DNA from: Sphaerosporella brunnea
Lineage: Eukaryota > Ascomycota > Pezizomycetes > Pezizales > Pyronemataceae
Direction: 5' to 3'
Assembly (NCBI GenBank): GCA_008704415.1
Contig: VXIS01000314.1
Coordinates: 1 to 56,003, forward strand
DNA: 56,003 nt
The notes below the pieces were generated by a model. That model was not told the origin of the DNA, did no database searches, and saw only the letters and a list, made by a program, of their open reading frames with translations. The translations under genes and the position numbers were made by a program. Below are positions 41,922 through 53,464 of the stretch, piece after piece. Within the stretch, counting starts at the first letter, position 1, and every line of letters begins with the position of its first letter.

Positions 41922-42579
41922 GAGTCTGTCCAAAGAAAGAAAAAAACAAAGCACAGCTTACAATCCGGATGTAGCTACTTTATGGGGGCTCGCTGGAATG
42001 GGGAAAGCCTGTTGTTACCCTTTTTAACGCGAAAATCCTTTAAAAAGGAATTTGCGGTCGCAAAGCATGGGCGCGTGCTGTAATTGGGGAAAGGCGATTC
42101 CGTCGCTGTGGCTGACGCTGGAAACATCCTGATTCCTCGGCAACACCCTGTTTTTAACCAAACCTGTTGAAGTTTTGATATGCTTTCTTCCTAACAAGCC
42201 CGATTCCGAGGGGCAATGCTGTTCTAGATGTCAGTGTGCCGAATGCACCTGGCTAGACGCAGGAAATGTATTTTGTGGCCGGGATCCCAACGAATAGCCT
42301 GACTTGAGGGTTTTTGGTGCAGTTACCCAGGTTTTGCTACACCTCGGGCTACATCACCCACCCGCCCGCTGCATCTGCCCGCCGCATCACCAGCCGTGGC
42401 GCAGCGCGCGTTGAGATACCGCCTGTTGTGCTGACTAACAAACCGAGTGCTCAGCAGTGAGTCTGCCATGCACCACACAACTGATATTCTTCCTTCCACT
42501 ACCATGATCTTCCCGCCGCATACGCTCTGACCCACCACTGTAGAACCGCAACCGTTCCCAAAGTACGCATCAGCACCAC

Positions 42580-42930
42580 GTCTACTATCTCTACTGACTG
42601 TAGCAATGCAAAATCAGAGCCAGACGGGCCGCAAGCTACAAGGTAAGCCTCCGCCTCTTCTCTACCTTCTCTGCTGACTGCGGCGATGCGAATTCACAGC
42701 AAGAAGGGCCGCAAGCAGCAAGCAGCCAGCAGCAAGGTAAGCTTCCGCCTCCTTTCTACCATCTCTAGCTCTACTAACTGCGGCAATGAGAAATCACAGC
42801 AGGACGGGCCGCAAGCAGCAAGCAGCAAGGCAAGCTTCCCTTCCCCGTCCTTCCCATCACCTTTAATAACTGCAGATGCGTGAGATTTCAATGACAGGAT
42901 GCTACAAGCTGGAAGGTAACTCTCGGTCTT
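42580..42930 (+). repeat. Tandem array of about 93-bp units with splice-like signals
   Basis: Four degenerate copies. The motif CAAG-GTAAG (or GCAAG, GTAAC) recurs at 42643, 42737, 42830 and 42916 (spacing 94, 93, 86). Each unit has a pyrimidine tract, a CTGACTG/CTAACTG branch-like motif, an (A/C)ACAG acceptor-like end and then a purine-rich block containing GGGCCGCAAGC, AGCAGCAAG or similar, followed by the next GTAAG. The layout mimics an exon of 30-40 nt plus an intron repeated head to tail. I find no continuous coding frame across the joined blocks, so whether it is transcribed is open. Confidence 0.6.
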
Positions 42931-43095
42931 TTTTTTACCGTTCTTCTCAAACTTTGTTCTATCGGTGGTAGATTGGGTGTGATTTGGTACAAACGGGTGT
43001 GGGGAGAAGCGGGTGTGGGTATGAAAAGCGTCCATTGAAGTCACTGTATGTAGCGACAAGCACAATTAGAATACCGTAGAGCTTCGGTAATATTA
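42931..43095. other. Short spacer before nested elements
   Basis: No gene recognised. Confidence 0.4.
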
Positions 43096-43191
43096 GAGAG
43101 TTTGCGATTTGCGTCTAGACGCAAAAATCAGGCGGTGACCCGAAGTCTTGGCCAGCTTAAATTTGCGTCTGGATGCAAATCGCAAACTCTC
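43096..43191. mobile_element. 96-bp palindromic TIR element plus extra half-repeat
   Basis: Begins GAGAGTTTGCGATTTGCGTC and ends with the complement (GCAAATCGCAAACTCTC), with TA at both borders (43094-43095 and 43192-43193). The arms cover about 30 bp each, leaving a short centre. A third copy of the right arm (43201-43223, CTAGACGCAAATCGCAAACTCTC) follows at once and also ends in TA, as if one insertion used the end of another. Likely a Tc1/mariner-type MITE. Confidence 0.65.
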
Positions 43192-43225
43192 TATTGACAT
43201 CTAGACGCAAATCGCAAACTCTCTA

Positions 43226-43771
43226 GTGGGGATACTCAAGGTAGGCTGGAAAATAGGTCACGTTGAGCGGATCCGATAGGCTACAGACAACGTGACTTTT
43301 CCAGCCCGATTTTTTCAGCCAGCACCGAAAAAACACGGCTGGGTCAACGACGAAGAGGGCACATGACTATTTTCGCGTGACCTCAAGCTTTACTCAGCCA
43401 TGAGACGTCGCTGCTCTCTGCCCAGGTTGCGCGACATTTCTCGTCCCACGAATTACCTATAAACGCAGTGGAAAAGTTTGAGAATTCACGATAGATGCTG
43501 TTTTTAATATTGGCGGTTTTTTTTGTGGCTGTTTTTCGATTTTGCTGTCGCTGCGATGTGTTGTTGTTCGCTACTGAGGCTCGCAGGGAGGCTACTGCGT
43601 TTTGATTTCGTTGTAGCCTGGTGGCATGACAGCGACGTCACCCAGCCAGCAACCAAAGAGTTTGCAGAAAAGGTCCCTCAAGGTCTGCAGCCAGGCTGGA
43701 GCCTCCTATTGGATCTTTTGCGGCACTCGATTTCCAGCCAGCCGGCCTTTTCAGCCTACCTTGAGTACCAC
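43226..43771. mobile_element. 546-bp TA-flanked TIR element
   Basis: The left end GTGGGGATACTCAAGGTAGG and the right end, which reads GTGGTACTCAAGGTAGGCTG on the other strand, form an inverted repeat of about 27 bp with small gaps. TA lies at both borders (43224-43225 and 43772-43773). An inner hairpin (GTCACGTTG..CAACGTGAC) lies near the left end. No transposase is encoded. It abuts the smaller palindromic element, sharing the TA at 43224-43225. Confidence 0.7.
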
Positions 43772-44260
43772 TAGTTTTCAACAGATATGGTTGGGGACTC
43801 CTAGTCACTGTGGGATTTCTGACATTCATTTCGCTTAGTAACACATGCAAAAGTGCCGAGTGATGAGCGTGAATCTTCCTTTTTTGACCATATAACTGAC
43901 ATTTGTCCCCGGGGAGGGGTCCTATTTTCTCAACAACCAGGCAGAATTCGGAAATTCTGAGTTAATCAGTCGATAGAGCGAGCGAAAACTAGGCCCCTGA
44001 TAGTGTTATTTTTTAAAATAACTTTTTTTTGGTGGAGGATACTCTGTCCAAAGTCAGGGTACCCAAACCCCTCCGTCTTTAGGTGTCCCCAACCATAGGA
44101 ACGTGTTTTCAGGCTGCAGTGGCGTAGCCAGGGGCAGCCTGGGTCGCTTAGTAATCAAATGAACCTTGCGAGTTACACAAGGAGTCCAACAAAACCGAGT
44201 GAGTTTGCTAGACCACCCCCCTTTATACCCTCCTTAATACCCCTCTCACACACAATTTCA
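43772..44260. promoter_or_regulatory. Upstream region of the serine protease gene
   Basis: No gene recognised. A TTTATACC TATA-like motif lies at 44222-44229, 32-39 bp before the start codon. CAGTGGCGTAGCCAGG at about 44118 resembles the terminus of a hAT-type element, but no partner end is seen. Confidence 0.4.
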
Positions 44261-46315
44261 ATGGCAAAGAGCCGCCGCGCACGGGCTAAAGCGTATGCCA
44301 AGCGAAAGCTTAGTAAGTTAACTCTGCCTCACTGAACCTAGTCACTAGTCATAGATTAACCACGTCAACAGAGAGGGACCGTGAAGAAGGAACAGAAACC
44401 GCTGCTACGTGGCCTCATCTTCGTCTGGATATCCCGATTGGAATTGACCAAGTGCCGGACCTTTTTTCCGATACAACAGCTTCAGACACCCAGAGTCCCA
44501 TCACCCCGATAGCGCAATTCACTGAATTCACTGGTAGGTCGACCATGTTTTACGCTGAGTTGTGCCCTGTGCTGACACTTGCTAGCCGAGAAAGCACCTC
44601 AAAAGATCATGGCTCACGAGCTGCAGTCGCTTGTTCGCGCACTGAATGTGGGATCGAGTGATAGTGAGGATGCGATCATCCAGTTCTCCTGCCGAGTCCG
44701 CGACGCTCCGTCCCAATCCGGCACCGACTGCACAAGCGCAGTACTCCAAGGTTTGCAGTACGGTCTGAACAAATATGGCTACGATATGAATGTTGGGTCG
44801 AGGTTCTTTGCCGCGCTCAAGCGCATTGTCCGATCGTGTCCGACAAGGTCAGTGAGAATTGTGCAGTTCAAAATCATCAGTTTGCTGACATCAATTGATA
44901 GCCTTACTATAGATAGCGCTACGCCTCCTGCGCTTGGCTCGGTCGCCGGCGTTGGCTTCGATGTCATCCCGCGGGCGTATGTCACGACACACTCGCCGCC
45001 CGACGGACTTACACAGGCTATGTCAGTAGTCCGCCGCGAGTTGCGAGGCATGGAGTTGTCAAGTCCCACGGGACTGACCGCCTTGAAGTTCGGATTCTCC
45101 GAGAACTTTGCGATCACGGCGGTCTCTGTAATCACGTCGGACGCCATTCCCGGCTTCCTTCGTCTGTCGACCACGTCGAGAAGCGTTCCCAGCACAACCG
45201 CGATCCCCATTGTCATCCTTCGCGGTTCTTTCGAGGACCTAGCAACTAGTCCTATTGCACACGGACCAGTTGATACGATTGCGGCGTTTGCAGATACGAT
45301 GATCAACGGAAATTTAACCGGTATCGCTTTGAAGCAGCGCCACGATCAACTCCAGAGCCTGCGGTCGCCGGTGCGAGCGCCACTGGCTCCGGGGCCTATT
45401 GTCCATGGTTCATCCATAGGCCTCGCATCTGGAGGCGAAAGCAAGGGTTCAGTGGCAGTTTTTCTGAGGCCTACGACCTCGTCGGACCTATATTCGAAGG
45501 ACAGCAAGTACGTTCTCACAGCAGGACATGTTGTCAAGCCTGAAAACATACCTGCTTCCTTTGATTTGCCGTTCAGCGACGATGTGGAGCAAATTCCCAG
45601 AGGGGCATTTATCACGACGCCTGGGCGTCTAGACATCGTGAAACTCCTGCATGGAATGCAAGCATGCAACGAACTTGAAACGCCTAAAGCTCAATATTTG
45701 GTGCAGGCCTGGTCCACAAATTGTGGGATTGTCGAAGGTGGGAGGATTGGTGTTGATGTGGCTGGCTTCCGTGAGGATTGGGCACTGATCAAGCTGGAGC
45801 CTACCTACGATGGAAATAACGGTATCTGGTGGAATCTGCCCGCATCCTTGACGCAGATGCTCCAGACTTCGGAAGGCTTCCGAGGACCGGTGACGGGTTC
45901 CAAGGATCCAAAGGTCGGCGAGATATGGAATAAAGAAGGTTCAGCAACTGGCTGGACGTCTGGCAAAATGTCTGGAACCGATGTCGAAATATTCTTGAAA
46001 GGTACAACGCTACCGGTAAACCCCGACTCCGTGGCGGACGGCGACGTGCATCCGTCAAACTGCCTCGAAGCCAGGCTCAATCTGTTTGTCTCCATAGAGC
46101 AAACCACGATGGCCGCCAAAGGAGACAGTGGAGCAGCCCTCTACGGTGTTCCCAGTGACTGCGCGACCGGGATGTTGATGTTTGGGGGCTTGGTCGTCTC
46201 GGTCTTTGTGCCTTACGATCACCGAGAAGGACCGTCACTGGTCATGACAGTTCCACAATCTAGGCTGTTTTCCCAATTAAAACAGGAAACGGGTTTGGAG
46301 TGGTCCTTGGCCTAG
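44261..46315 (+). CDS. Trypsin-fold serine protease with unique N-terminal region, probably intracellular
   Basis: Model: exons 44261-44312, 44372-44533, 44586-44847 and 44902-46315 (629 aa). The third intron (44848-44901, GTCAGT..GCTGAC..ATAG) is 54 nt without a stop; if retained the protein is 647 aa. All three parts of a chymotrypsin-like triad are present: His in Y-V-L-T-A-G-H-V-V (about 368), Asp in E-D-W-A-L-I-K-L (about 451) and Ser in K-G-D-S-G-A-A-L (about 568). The N-terminus, MAKSRRARAKAYAKRKL, is highly basic with no signal peptide. About 300 residues of unrecognised sequence precede the protease. Such proteases in fungi are lineage-variable; substrates are unknown, and a role in nutrient sensing (Ssy5-like) or in non-self recognition is conceivable but not shown. 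The gene is the left arm of an inverted duplication whose other copy is destroyed. Confidence 0.8.
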
Positions 46316-48174
46316 ATCGGTGGAGACTAAGCAGGTGTTTCAAGGTATTGTAGATGGCGCTCAGAGTGTGGGAAAGCTGGCGTATATTTGGGAACGGTGT
46401 GCGAGGGAGGGGTTCATGGAACGGAGGAGGAGGGCGAACAGGCGTTTTCCGGTTGTCTGTCTTCGTTGATCGCTGCTGTTTTTCTATTAAATTGCTAGGA
46501 CTGATTTGCGTTGTCGTTTTTCTGTTTTCATACTGTTTTCTATTACGTCGCCAGAATGATCTTGACCTTGTTCAAATATCGCAGTCAGTGTTGATTCGTC
46601 CTGATTTGGAGTCGTGGGAACTGCGGGCGCCCCGCCGTCACAGTATTTTAGACAACACCGCAGCACGATGGCCGCTTTTTGTGCTGCCTCGAGCACCTGC
46701 TCGAGAAGCTTCACGATGTTCACCACAGCTTGACGCGGCGAGCGCCGAGTAGTTATCGCATCTACCCTTATGATTGTCTACGCATGGAAAGGTGACAATT
46801 AAGTTCCTCGAGAAAAACAAAAGCAAAGAGAAAAAAAAAAACTCCTTCGAATTCGAAGGAAATGCTCCCCTCCCCCCCCCTCCCCCCTCCCCTCCCGGCA
46901 CACCATCCTCATGGACGAGGCATCTCGCATGCCTCCCCAGCACACAGTACGGCGTCAACTCGTCCATGCTGATGGGTGACCGGGTTTATTATGCGTGTGA
47001 TTATGTATGGTTGGATATGGTATTATGTGGTATGATGTGGATTATAAAGAACGTCGGGCGGCCGCGGCCAGAAACGAATGTGCGCGATATCGCATGTTGT
47101 GACGTTTTGTAGGCGTCTCCTGCGTTTATGTCAGTGCCCAAGAAACAAAAAAGAAAAATAAATAAAAATACGCATACCCTCGCAAGCAACCCCGCGACAT
47201 CTTCAGTGAAGGAAATACTCCTGACTCTACAGGATGTTCACACATCAGCAACCCGTGCAAGAAAGGGGGAGAGAGAGGGGAGGGGATACAAGATATCGAC
47301 ATCCTCAGGCCCCCAGAGATAGTCATGCACAACCGTGCTCGCAACCGTCAACGCGACAGGCGCGGTGCCATCGCAGACCACCGGGTTCTCTGTGATCACG
47401 GCTGTGACCACGCTTAGGTAGCACCAGAGAGCGGGGAGGGTGATCATGTTTTTGTTTTTTTTGTGGGGGGGTTTTTTTTTGTTGAGACGGCGGCGCGGGG
47501 AGGGCTATCGGGACATCTGGGGTTGTTGTTGTTGCTATTGCAGAAGAGGAGGGGGAAGGGGGGTGATATGTACCCCCCCCCCCCGCGCGCTCTGTGTTTC
47601 GCATGTTCATGTTCTATCGCTTGCGGAGGGGTTTCCGTCGTCGTCGTCGGGGAAGGGAGATTAGATGGGTACCTGATACATACATAGAACACACTCGGTT
47701 GTTGTTCGTTGTTTGGATGTTTGGACCGCCAGCCGGTGGGCTCGCTGCACGGATCTGCTGCTGGGAGCGCCCCAAGTGCAACGGGCCAAGGCTGATTGCG
47801 GGGCTGAATTCCCCGTTTGAAGATGCAGTGCCGTTGTGTGTGTCTGTCGGGGTTTGCCTTCATCTCGCCTGTGATTGTCAAACGGGGGGCTGCCAATTTG
47901 TATGGCGTCGGGTGGATGCATGCAGAATATCATGATGCGATGAAGGGAAGTGCCTCGTGCGTGCATACCTCTGCCAAGCGCATGCGCCCAAGAGATATCT
48001 AGATACACACATACTGTTGGCTCAACGTTGACTGCAGACAATAAAAACGTGTGTTGGTGCACCGGCTCCCGGATTTCGGCTCTGTGCATCGCCCTGGCGC
48101 GGGTAGATAGTGTGTACCCCGTGTGTTCTGGTGCTGTGTGCGCCTTTGGCGTCCCTCCAGAGCGACACGCCCAA
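46316..48174. other. Protease-FEX intergenic region (left arm)
   Basis: No gene recognised. Contains C-rich runs near 46865-46897 and at 47574-47584 with potential for quadruplex structure on the other strand. Parts are shared with the right arm (for example 46555-46620 and 47185-47245), so the duplication covers non-coding DNA too. Confidence 0.45.
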
Positions 48175-48546
48175 ATGTCGATTCCGCTGCAGTCCCCTCT
48201 GCCACGCTCAACTCCCTCTGACGACGAGTCAGCCCTCGAGCATCTAGAACACGAGCTTTCACCGCACTACAACGGGCCCAACCTCCCAGCGAACATCGAA
48301 TCGATAGAACCGAAGGCCACCACGCCGCCCGCATCAGCCCTAACGAAACACGCCCAAATCCATGGGTACCTAGCCGTCTTCTCCATCCTCGGTACGCTGG
48401 CGCGACTGGGGCTTACCGCGTTGTGCGCCTACCACGGCGCGCCGATAGGCGGCAGCGCCAGCGGCAGCGTCGTCTGGGCCAACTTTAATTCTCAAAAACT
48501 GCATTTCTGGGGCTTGTCTATTCCGAGGAGCTCTGGCGCGCGATGA
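48175..48546 (+). pseudogene. fex1: Truncated FEX/CrcB fluoride exporter (left-arm copy)
   Basis: A 123-codon frame begins with a hydrophilic Ser/Pro/Glu-rich N-terminus. It then gives HGYLAVFSILGTLARLGLTAL and, a little later, GSVVWANF, the first transmembrane segment and the conserved Asn of the fungal fluoride exporter (CrcB fold, normally two fused domains and eight or nine membrane helices). After WANF the frame degenerates and stops; an A-F-L-G-L-V-Y-S-E-E-L reading continues briefly in another frame. All later helices and the fluoride-selective Phe-box residues are missing, so it cannot form a channel. FEX normally removes cytoplasmic fluoride at the plasma membrane. Confidence 0.7.
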
Positions 48547-49689
48547 GGCGTTCCTAGTGTGGAGAACGTCCACCATTGTTCTTGTTGGGTCCACGTTGAG
48601 GCAGGGGCACAAGCCGTCGACGCATGCCGACTAGGCTAACAGCGGGGGAACGGGCTTCGGACGGTGAGCATCAGTCACCAGAAGTTCCTGAGCATCGCAA
48701 ACGGTGAGTATCGCAATGCAGTTCACCTACGTGAGCGGTATAGTAGGTCCCCCCACGGGTTTCCCCTGGTGGTCCCACACAAGAGCACGAAAACTCGGCC
48801 ACGTAAAAGATTCCAAGTAGCCCTCGCGCGTACTCTCGACAACTGCCTCGCACGGTTCTCGTATCTGATCACGGGACACGAGTTGCGCGTGCACACTTCC
48901 TAAGAGTCCCGAGGCACGATCGGTTTGCCACCATATCTGCGCGACGAGATACATGGCTACGTTAATGTTCCTGCGCTCTGCCGATGAATCCGAGCGCCTC
49001 TAGCTCATAGACACCCGCTCAAATACGCGAAAGCTGCTGAGTCTCGCATCAGTATACTATCTCTCTTTATCGCTCCATCACCGTACGACTTGTGTTATCA
49101 GTTGAGGCAGAGAGATACGTGAGCACACCGGATATGATAGTTCCATTGAGTATATCTGCGAGCAAGCGATGGCGCCGGAACAGTACGTGTCATGGACTAG
49201 TTGTTCATGTTCTTTCTTCAGTTTTGGAGTATCATCAGGAGGCAACTAAACGACGTCATCGAGTCTGCACGGTGGCTAAGACAACAACTCATTGGTCAAT
49301 AAAGATCTCCCAAATCTCAGTTCATCATTGTTCTGAACTGAAATGTCGTGCGCGCCGAATTGCAGCGAGCCAGGGGATTAGCAAGCCCAGCGTAGCACGG
49401 CGACATAGAGCAATAGAACACAAGTCCAGGTATGAGGTACGCGACATGGGACCATGATTCTAGTGGGTCGGAAGGGAACTTTTCGCCGCGGCGCGAAATG
49501 GACACCGGGGGGACGGGGGAGAAGGACAAATCCGCCATGTAGGTCTGAATACGACCAAGTCTCATCACCCTTCTCTTAGCAGATTACTCGAAGGAATAAA
49601 CGATTCTGAAACTGAGTGAGGCTCGACCGCAGAAGCCCGTGGTCAACCCCGGTGTACCAGCCGCTGCTTAGGTCAATCTTACAGCGTGT
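48547..49689. other. Unique centre of the inverted duplication
   Basis: About 1.1 kb between the arms. I could not align its two halves with each other, and it contains no recognised gene. It may be the unduplicated spacer or an insertion at the centre. Confidence 0.45.
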
Positions 49690-50232
49690 GCGAGACGGAC
49701 TTTGCTCCCCGCTCTCGGCTCCCAAGGGCAAACTCCCTTTGAAACACGATCTCGGGTAGGCGTTCGTCCATCCCAGGATTAGCCCATTTACGCGACTGCC
49801 GAGCCCGCAAAGTTGGGCCCAGACTAGACGCTGCCGCTGGCGCTGCCGACCAGGGATATTGCGGCGGTTGCGTGTGTAGGCGAGCCCACAGCAGGGTACA
49901 ACCCCAGGTAGCTTGCCAGGAGACCACGATAGGGCCTGCTACCGCAGGATGCTGAGAAGAATCATGGCGAGGTACCCATGGAATTTGTCGCGTGCTACCT
50001 GCGTGTATTCGTGGCTTCGGATAGGGCTGATGCGGGCGGCGTGGTGGCCATTCGGTTCTATCGGATATCCGGAAATGTTCCGCTGGGAGGTTGGGTCACG
50101 TGGTAGGCGGTGAAGCTCGAGTGTTACTAGATGCTCGAGGGATCTGATGTCGTCGTCAGAGGGTGTGGCAGCCAGCAGGGGACAGCTTGTCGAGGTGGCA
50201 GGGGAGGGGACTGTCAGCGGAATCTTCGACAT
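49690..50232 (-). pseudogene. fex1: FEX/CrcB relic (right-arm copy)
   Basis: On the minus strand an ATG at 50232 opens MSKIPL..TPSDDDIRSLEHL and reaches HGYLA, parallel to the left copy. A frameshift then ends it at 49939. The first helix is present only in shifted frames. Further on (about 49850-49690) traces such as LILGWTNAYPRSCFKGSLP extend past the point where the left copy breaks. The segment between LEHL and HGYLA is 49 codons against 38 on the left because of small insertions. Non-functional. Confidence 0.65.
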
Positions 50233-53200
50233 CGTTGGGCTCCGCATGGCACACACAGCTATCTGGAGGGATTGCAAAGGCGACACACAGCACATCCAGA
50301 ACACACGAATTGATTCCTTCAAAGGCCGCTACAGCACTTACTTAGTGTACCCGCCTGCCAGGGCATGCCACAGAGCCGAAATCCGAGAGGGCATAAATCG
50401 GTGGGCCGCAGCCAGGAAGGTGGTGCTTCACCCCCCCAACACACGTTGTTTCTATGAGCACCTGCAGTCACACTGTGTATGAAGTCAACTTAGACCACGA
50501 GATTCAATGGTAAGACGATTGTCGTATCTAGACTGGTATCTCATGTTAGGTGCAGCGCATGCGCTTTCGGCAGGAGTCATGCAGGGACGAGCACGAGGCA
50601 CTCCCTGCATGCATCTGATATTCTGCATGCAGCCCCGGACGCCATACAAATCTGGCAGCCCCCCGTTTTGAACAATCACAGGTTGAAGCTACATGACTGC
50701 TCAAGAACACAAACTCTCTGAGTACATGACTTGACACTACTATACAGGTCACCCATGTCTATTATGGTCAAACGCAGTCGGGAATTCAGCCCCGCAATCA
50801 GCCTTGGCCGTGCACTTGGGGGAGCAGCAATACTCCCATCAGTAGCTTCAGACTCCCATTCAGGGATGCAGCGTTACCATGATCCGAATAAGCCCCACAG
50901 GCTGGCGGTTCAAACATTCCAAACAACGAACCAAACAACCGAGTCCCGGCGAAAATGTTCTATGTAATGAGTGATCAAGGTACCCATCTATACTCCCTAC
51001 CCGCCTGATAGCGACGATCGATCTGGCGAACATCCCCGTCCGTCAAAGACGAATTCAATTAGTAAGCAATTACTTTGCTTTTGGTTTTAGTGTAAACAGT
51101 ATCGTCGGGACAGCGAAATGACACAGGATGCGCGCGGGGGAGAGGTCAGAACTGTGTGATGTGTTCCGGTACGATATTCACCCACCATCAAAACTCCATC
51201 CCCCTCCTCGTTCTGCAAAGGTGTAGCAACAGACTAAACGAACCCACAGACTTGTCCCGATAGCCTCCCCGCGCCGCCGTTCAACAAAAAAAAACCCCCC
51301 ACAAAAAAAACAAAAACATGATCAACCCTCCCGACTCTCTGGTGTACCTAAGCGTTGGTCACAGCGAGGCAGAATCACAGACCCAGGGAGACCCTAGAAT
51401 GTTGGTAGCATGACCGGAACACGGCCGAGACGCGCCTGTCAGACTTGGGGGAAAAAAATGTTGACACGGAAACAATTGCGGTTTCCTTATCGAAGAGCAC
51501 GGGTGATATCCATGTCTAAATGTCAAAAGGTGCGAAGGTCTATGCATGCTCTTTTAATTACCTTGAAGGGCCCTGAAGGAAGTGTCGGAGTATCTTGTTA
51601 TCCCCGACCCCTCTGCTACCCACCTATTGTCATATGCAACTTCACCATCTCGGTGTATGCCTCGTGGATTTTTTCCATACGACGCGTTAGTCGGGAATGC
51701 GATACGTGAATCTATACTTCCTACTTATGTAGAGTCATCGGTCGGAGTATTTCCTTCACTGAAGATGTTCGCGAGTGGTAAGCAGAGGTGCTGCGACGCT
51801 CACTGTCTGCCAGACAGCGGAGTACGTGAATATATGCGTTTCTTTACTTTTTATATTGGATTTTTCATCTTTTTGTTTCTTGAGGCCTGACTGACTAAAG
51901 ACGTCATATTAGACAGAGAGTACAGAGGTCACTCTGGACAAAACTCCCAGTGACAACGGAGGATCTTGATAGCCCTGCGATATGCTTATCAGCGCACATT
52001 GACGTTGTCCTTCCGGACCGCGGGTCAGTACCGACGACTTCCACGACGTATCTTTATTCAATTCTTCCATCTTCATCAGCTGGAGCTACTATGAATACAA
52101 ATCCCACCATACATAATCACACGCATAATAACCCGGTACCCCTCAGGCAATCTGTTGTTGAATAGCCTTTCGGACACTATTCTGACCACAAGAGACGGAG
52201 GTCATGGACGCTACAATATCTGTGTTGCGCTATGAAGTTTTGGTTGTGAGGCATGCGAGAGTGCCGTCAGTCCATCAGAGGATTGTGGGGTTTTCAAAAA
52301 TGAACATTAACGCAGGGACAACGCCTGCGTGTTTCGAGTTTTGAAAACCATCCTCAGTGCGCAATTTTGGTGGTGCCGGGTAGTGCGAACAAAAATCCAA
52401 AGAAAAGGGACTTTCAATTGGGAAGGGGGGAGGCTCAAAAGGGAGGCAGGGGGGAAACAAAAAAACAAGAACCGAGGGAAGAGCGCGATTAAAATTCCTA
52501 ATTCGAATACTGGCGATAGGAGTTTCTATTCCTTTACTGACTCAGGGACAAAAAGTTGCAAATTTGCTCATTTCATCGTACAGGTATATCATCCATGTAA
52601 ACTTGCAGTCACCATTACACAAAACATAGCAGACTATGACCAGCTCATGAAGGGATTGAACAAGATGCAAGGAAGACCCTAATATTCCATTACTCAGGCA
52701 GCTACGAACCGCCCGTCAAGCTGTGTCTTAGAAATCCTATTTAGAGGATTGGTGAAGCAATCGTGACTTTGGAGCTTCTCGAGCAGGCTATTTCCAGATT
52801 GCTCACTAGGGCAGGACGGAGCACAAAAAGGCATGGCCCTATCGCTGCTGCACTTCCTGACCGTAATGCAAGGCTGAGTTGATCCATAAAATACACTATT
52901 TGGGGACGCACCAAATGTGACCTGGCGGGGCGGCGCCGCACTTTACCCAATGCGGGACTCCAAAATCAGGACGAATCAACACGGACTGCGATATTTGAAC
53001 AAGGTCGAAGATTCATTTCTGGCGACGTATAGGAAAAGCAGTAGGGAATGGGAAAAAAACAGGCACAACACCAAAAGTAAATCGAAGCAAACGTGCAATC
53101 GATCTACAGCATTCCTGACCAGGAATTTAATAGGAATAATTAACAGTCAGCACGCAGATCACACGAAGGACAGACAACCGGGAAACATAAAAACGCACTT

Positions 53201-53464
53201 GCAACAGTTCAGCTCCTCCTCGCTACGTTCTCTCTGATACCGAACCGCCTCTCTCGCACACGTTCCCAACAAAAAAAAAAAAAAAAGAGAAATTTCTATA
53301 CGCCAGGCTTTCCCTCCACTATGAGCGCCATCTTACCAATACCGTGAAAAACCGCTGTAGTGTCTCCACCGATCGGGAAATAGCTTGACCCAAGTAAGGT
53401 GACACTCCATAAACCCGTTTCCGCCGTCATTTATATCCTTGGTCGAACTAACAGCTCTAGGATT
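50233..53464. other. Right-arm intergenic, decayed
   Basis: No gene recognised. Corresponds to left-arm 46316-48174, with scattered matching blocks separated by unmatched insertions. Larger unmatched stretches lie near 50960-51700 and 51900-52740. Includes C/A runs near 51290 and a run of 17 A at 53270-53286. Confidence 0.5.

Larger units (their letters stand above)
41379..42579. other. Intergenic with hairpins and microsatellites
   Basis: No gene recognised. Contains two strong hairpins (41517-41543 and about 41579-41603), an ATT microsatellite, and generally AT-rich then mixed sequence. Confidence 0.45.
44553..48560 (+). repeat. Inverted duplication, left arm (compact, largely intact)
   Basis: This segment matches the reverse complement of about 49690-55972 in collinear order. 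Anchors: 44560-44630 with 55905-55970, 45970-46100 with 53686-53825, 46555-46620 with 52955-53020, 47185-47245 with 51720-51775, 47700-47830 with 50775-50950, and 48360-48480 with 49805-49985. The left edge of the duplication cannot be set because the partner arm leaves the window. The similarity already covers the second protease intron. Confidence 0.85.

Noticed and set aside
44110..44135. hAT-like terminus CAGTGGCGTAGCCAGG
   Set aside because: No inverted partner or 8-bp duplication in the window.
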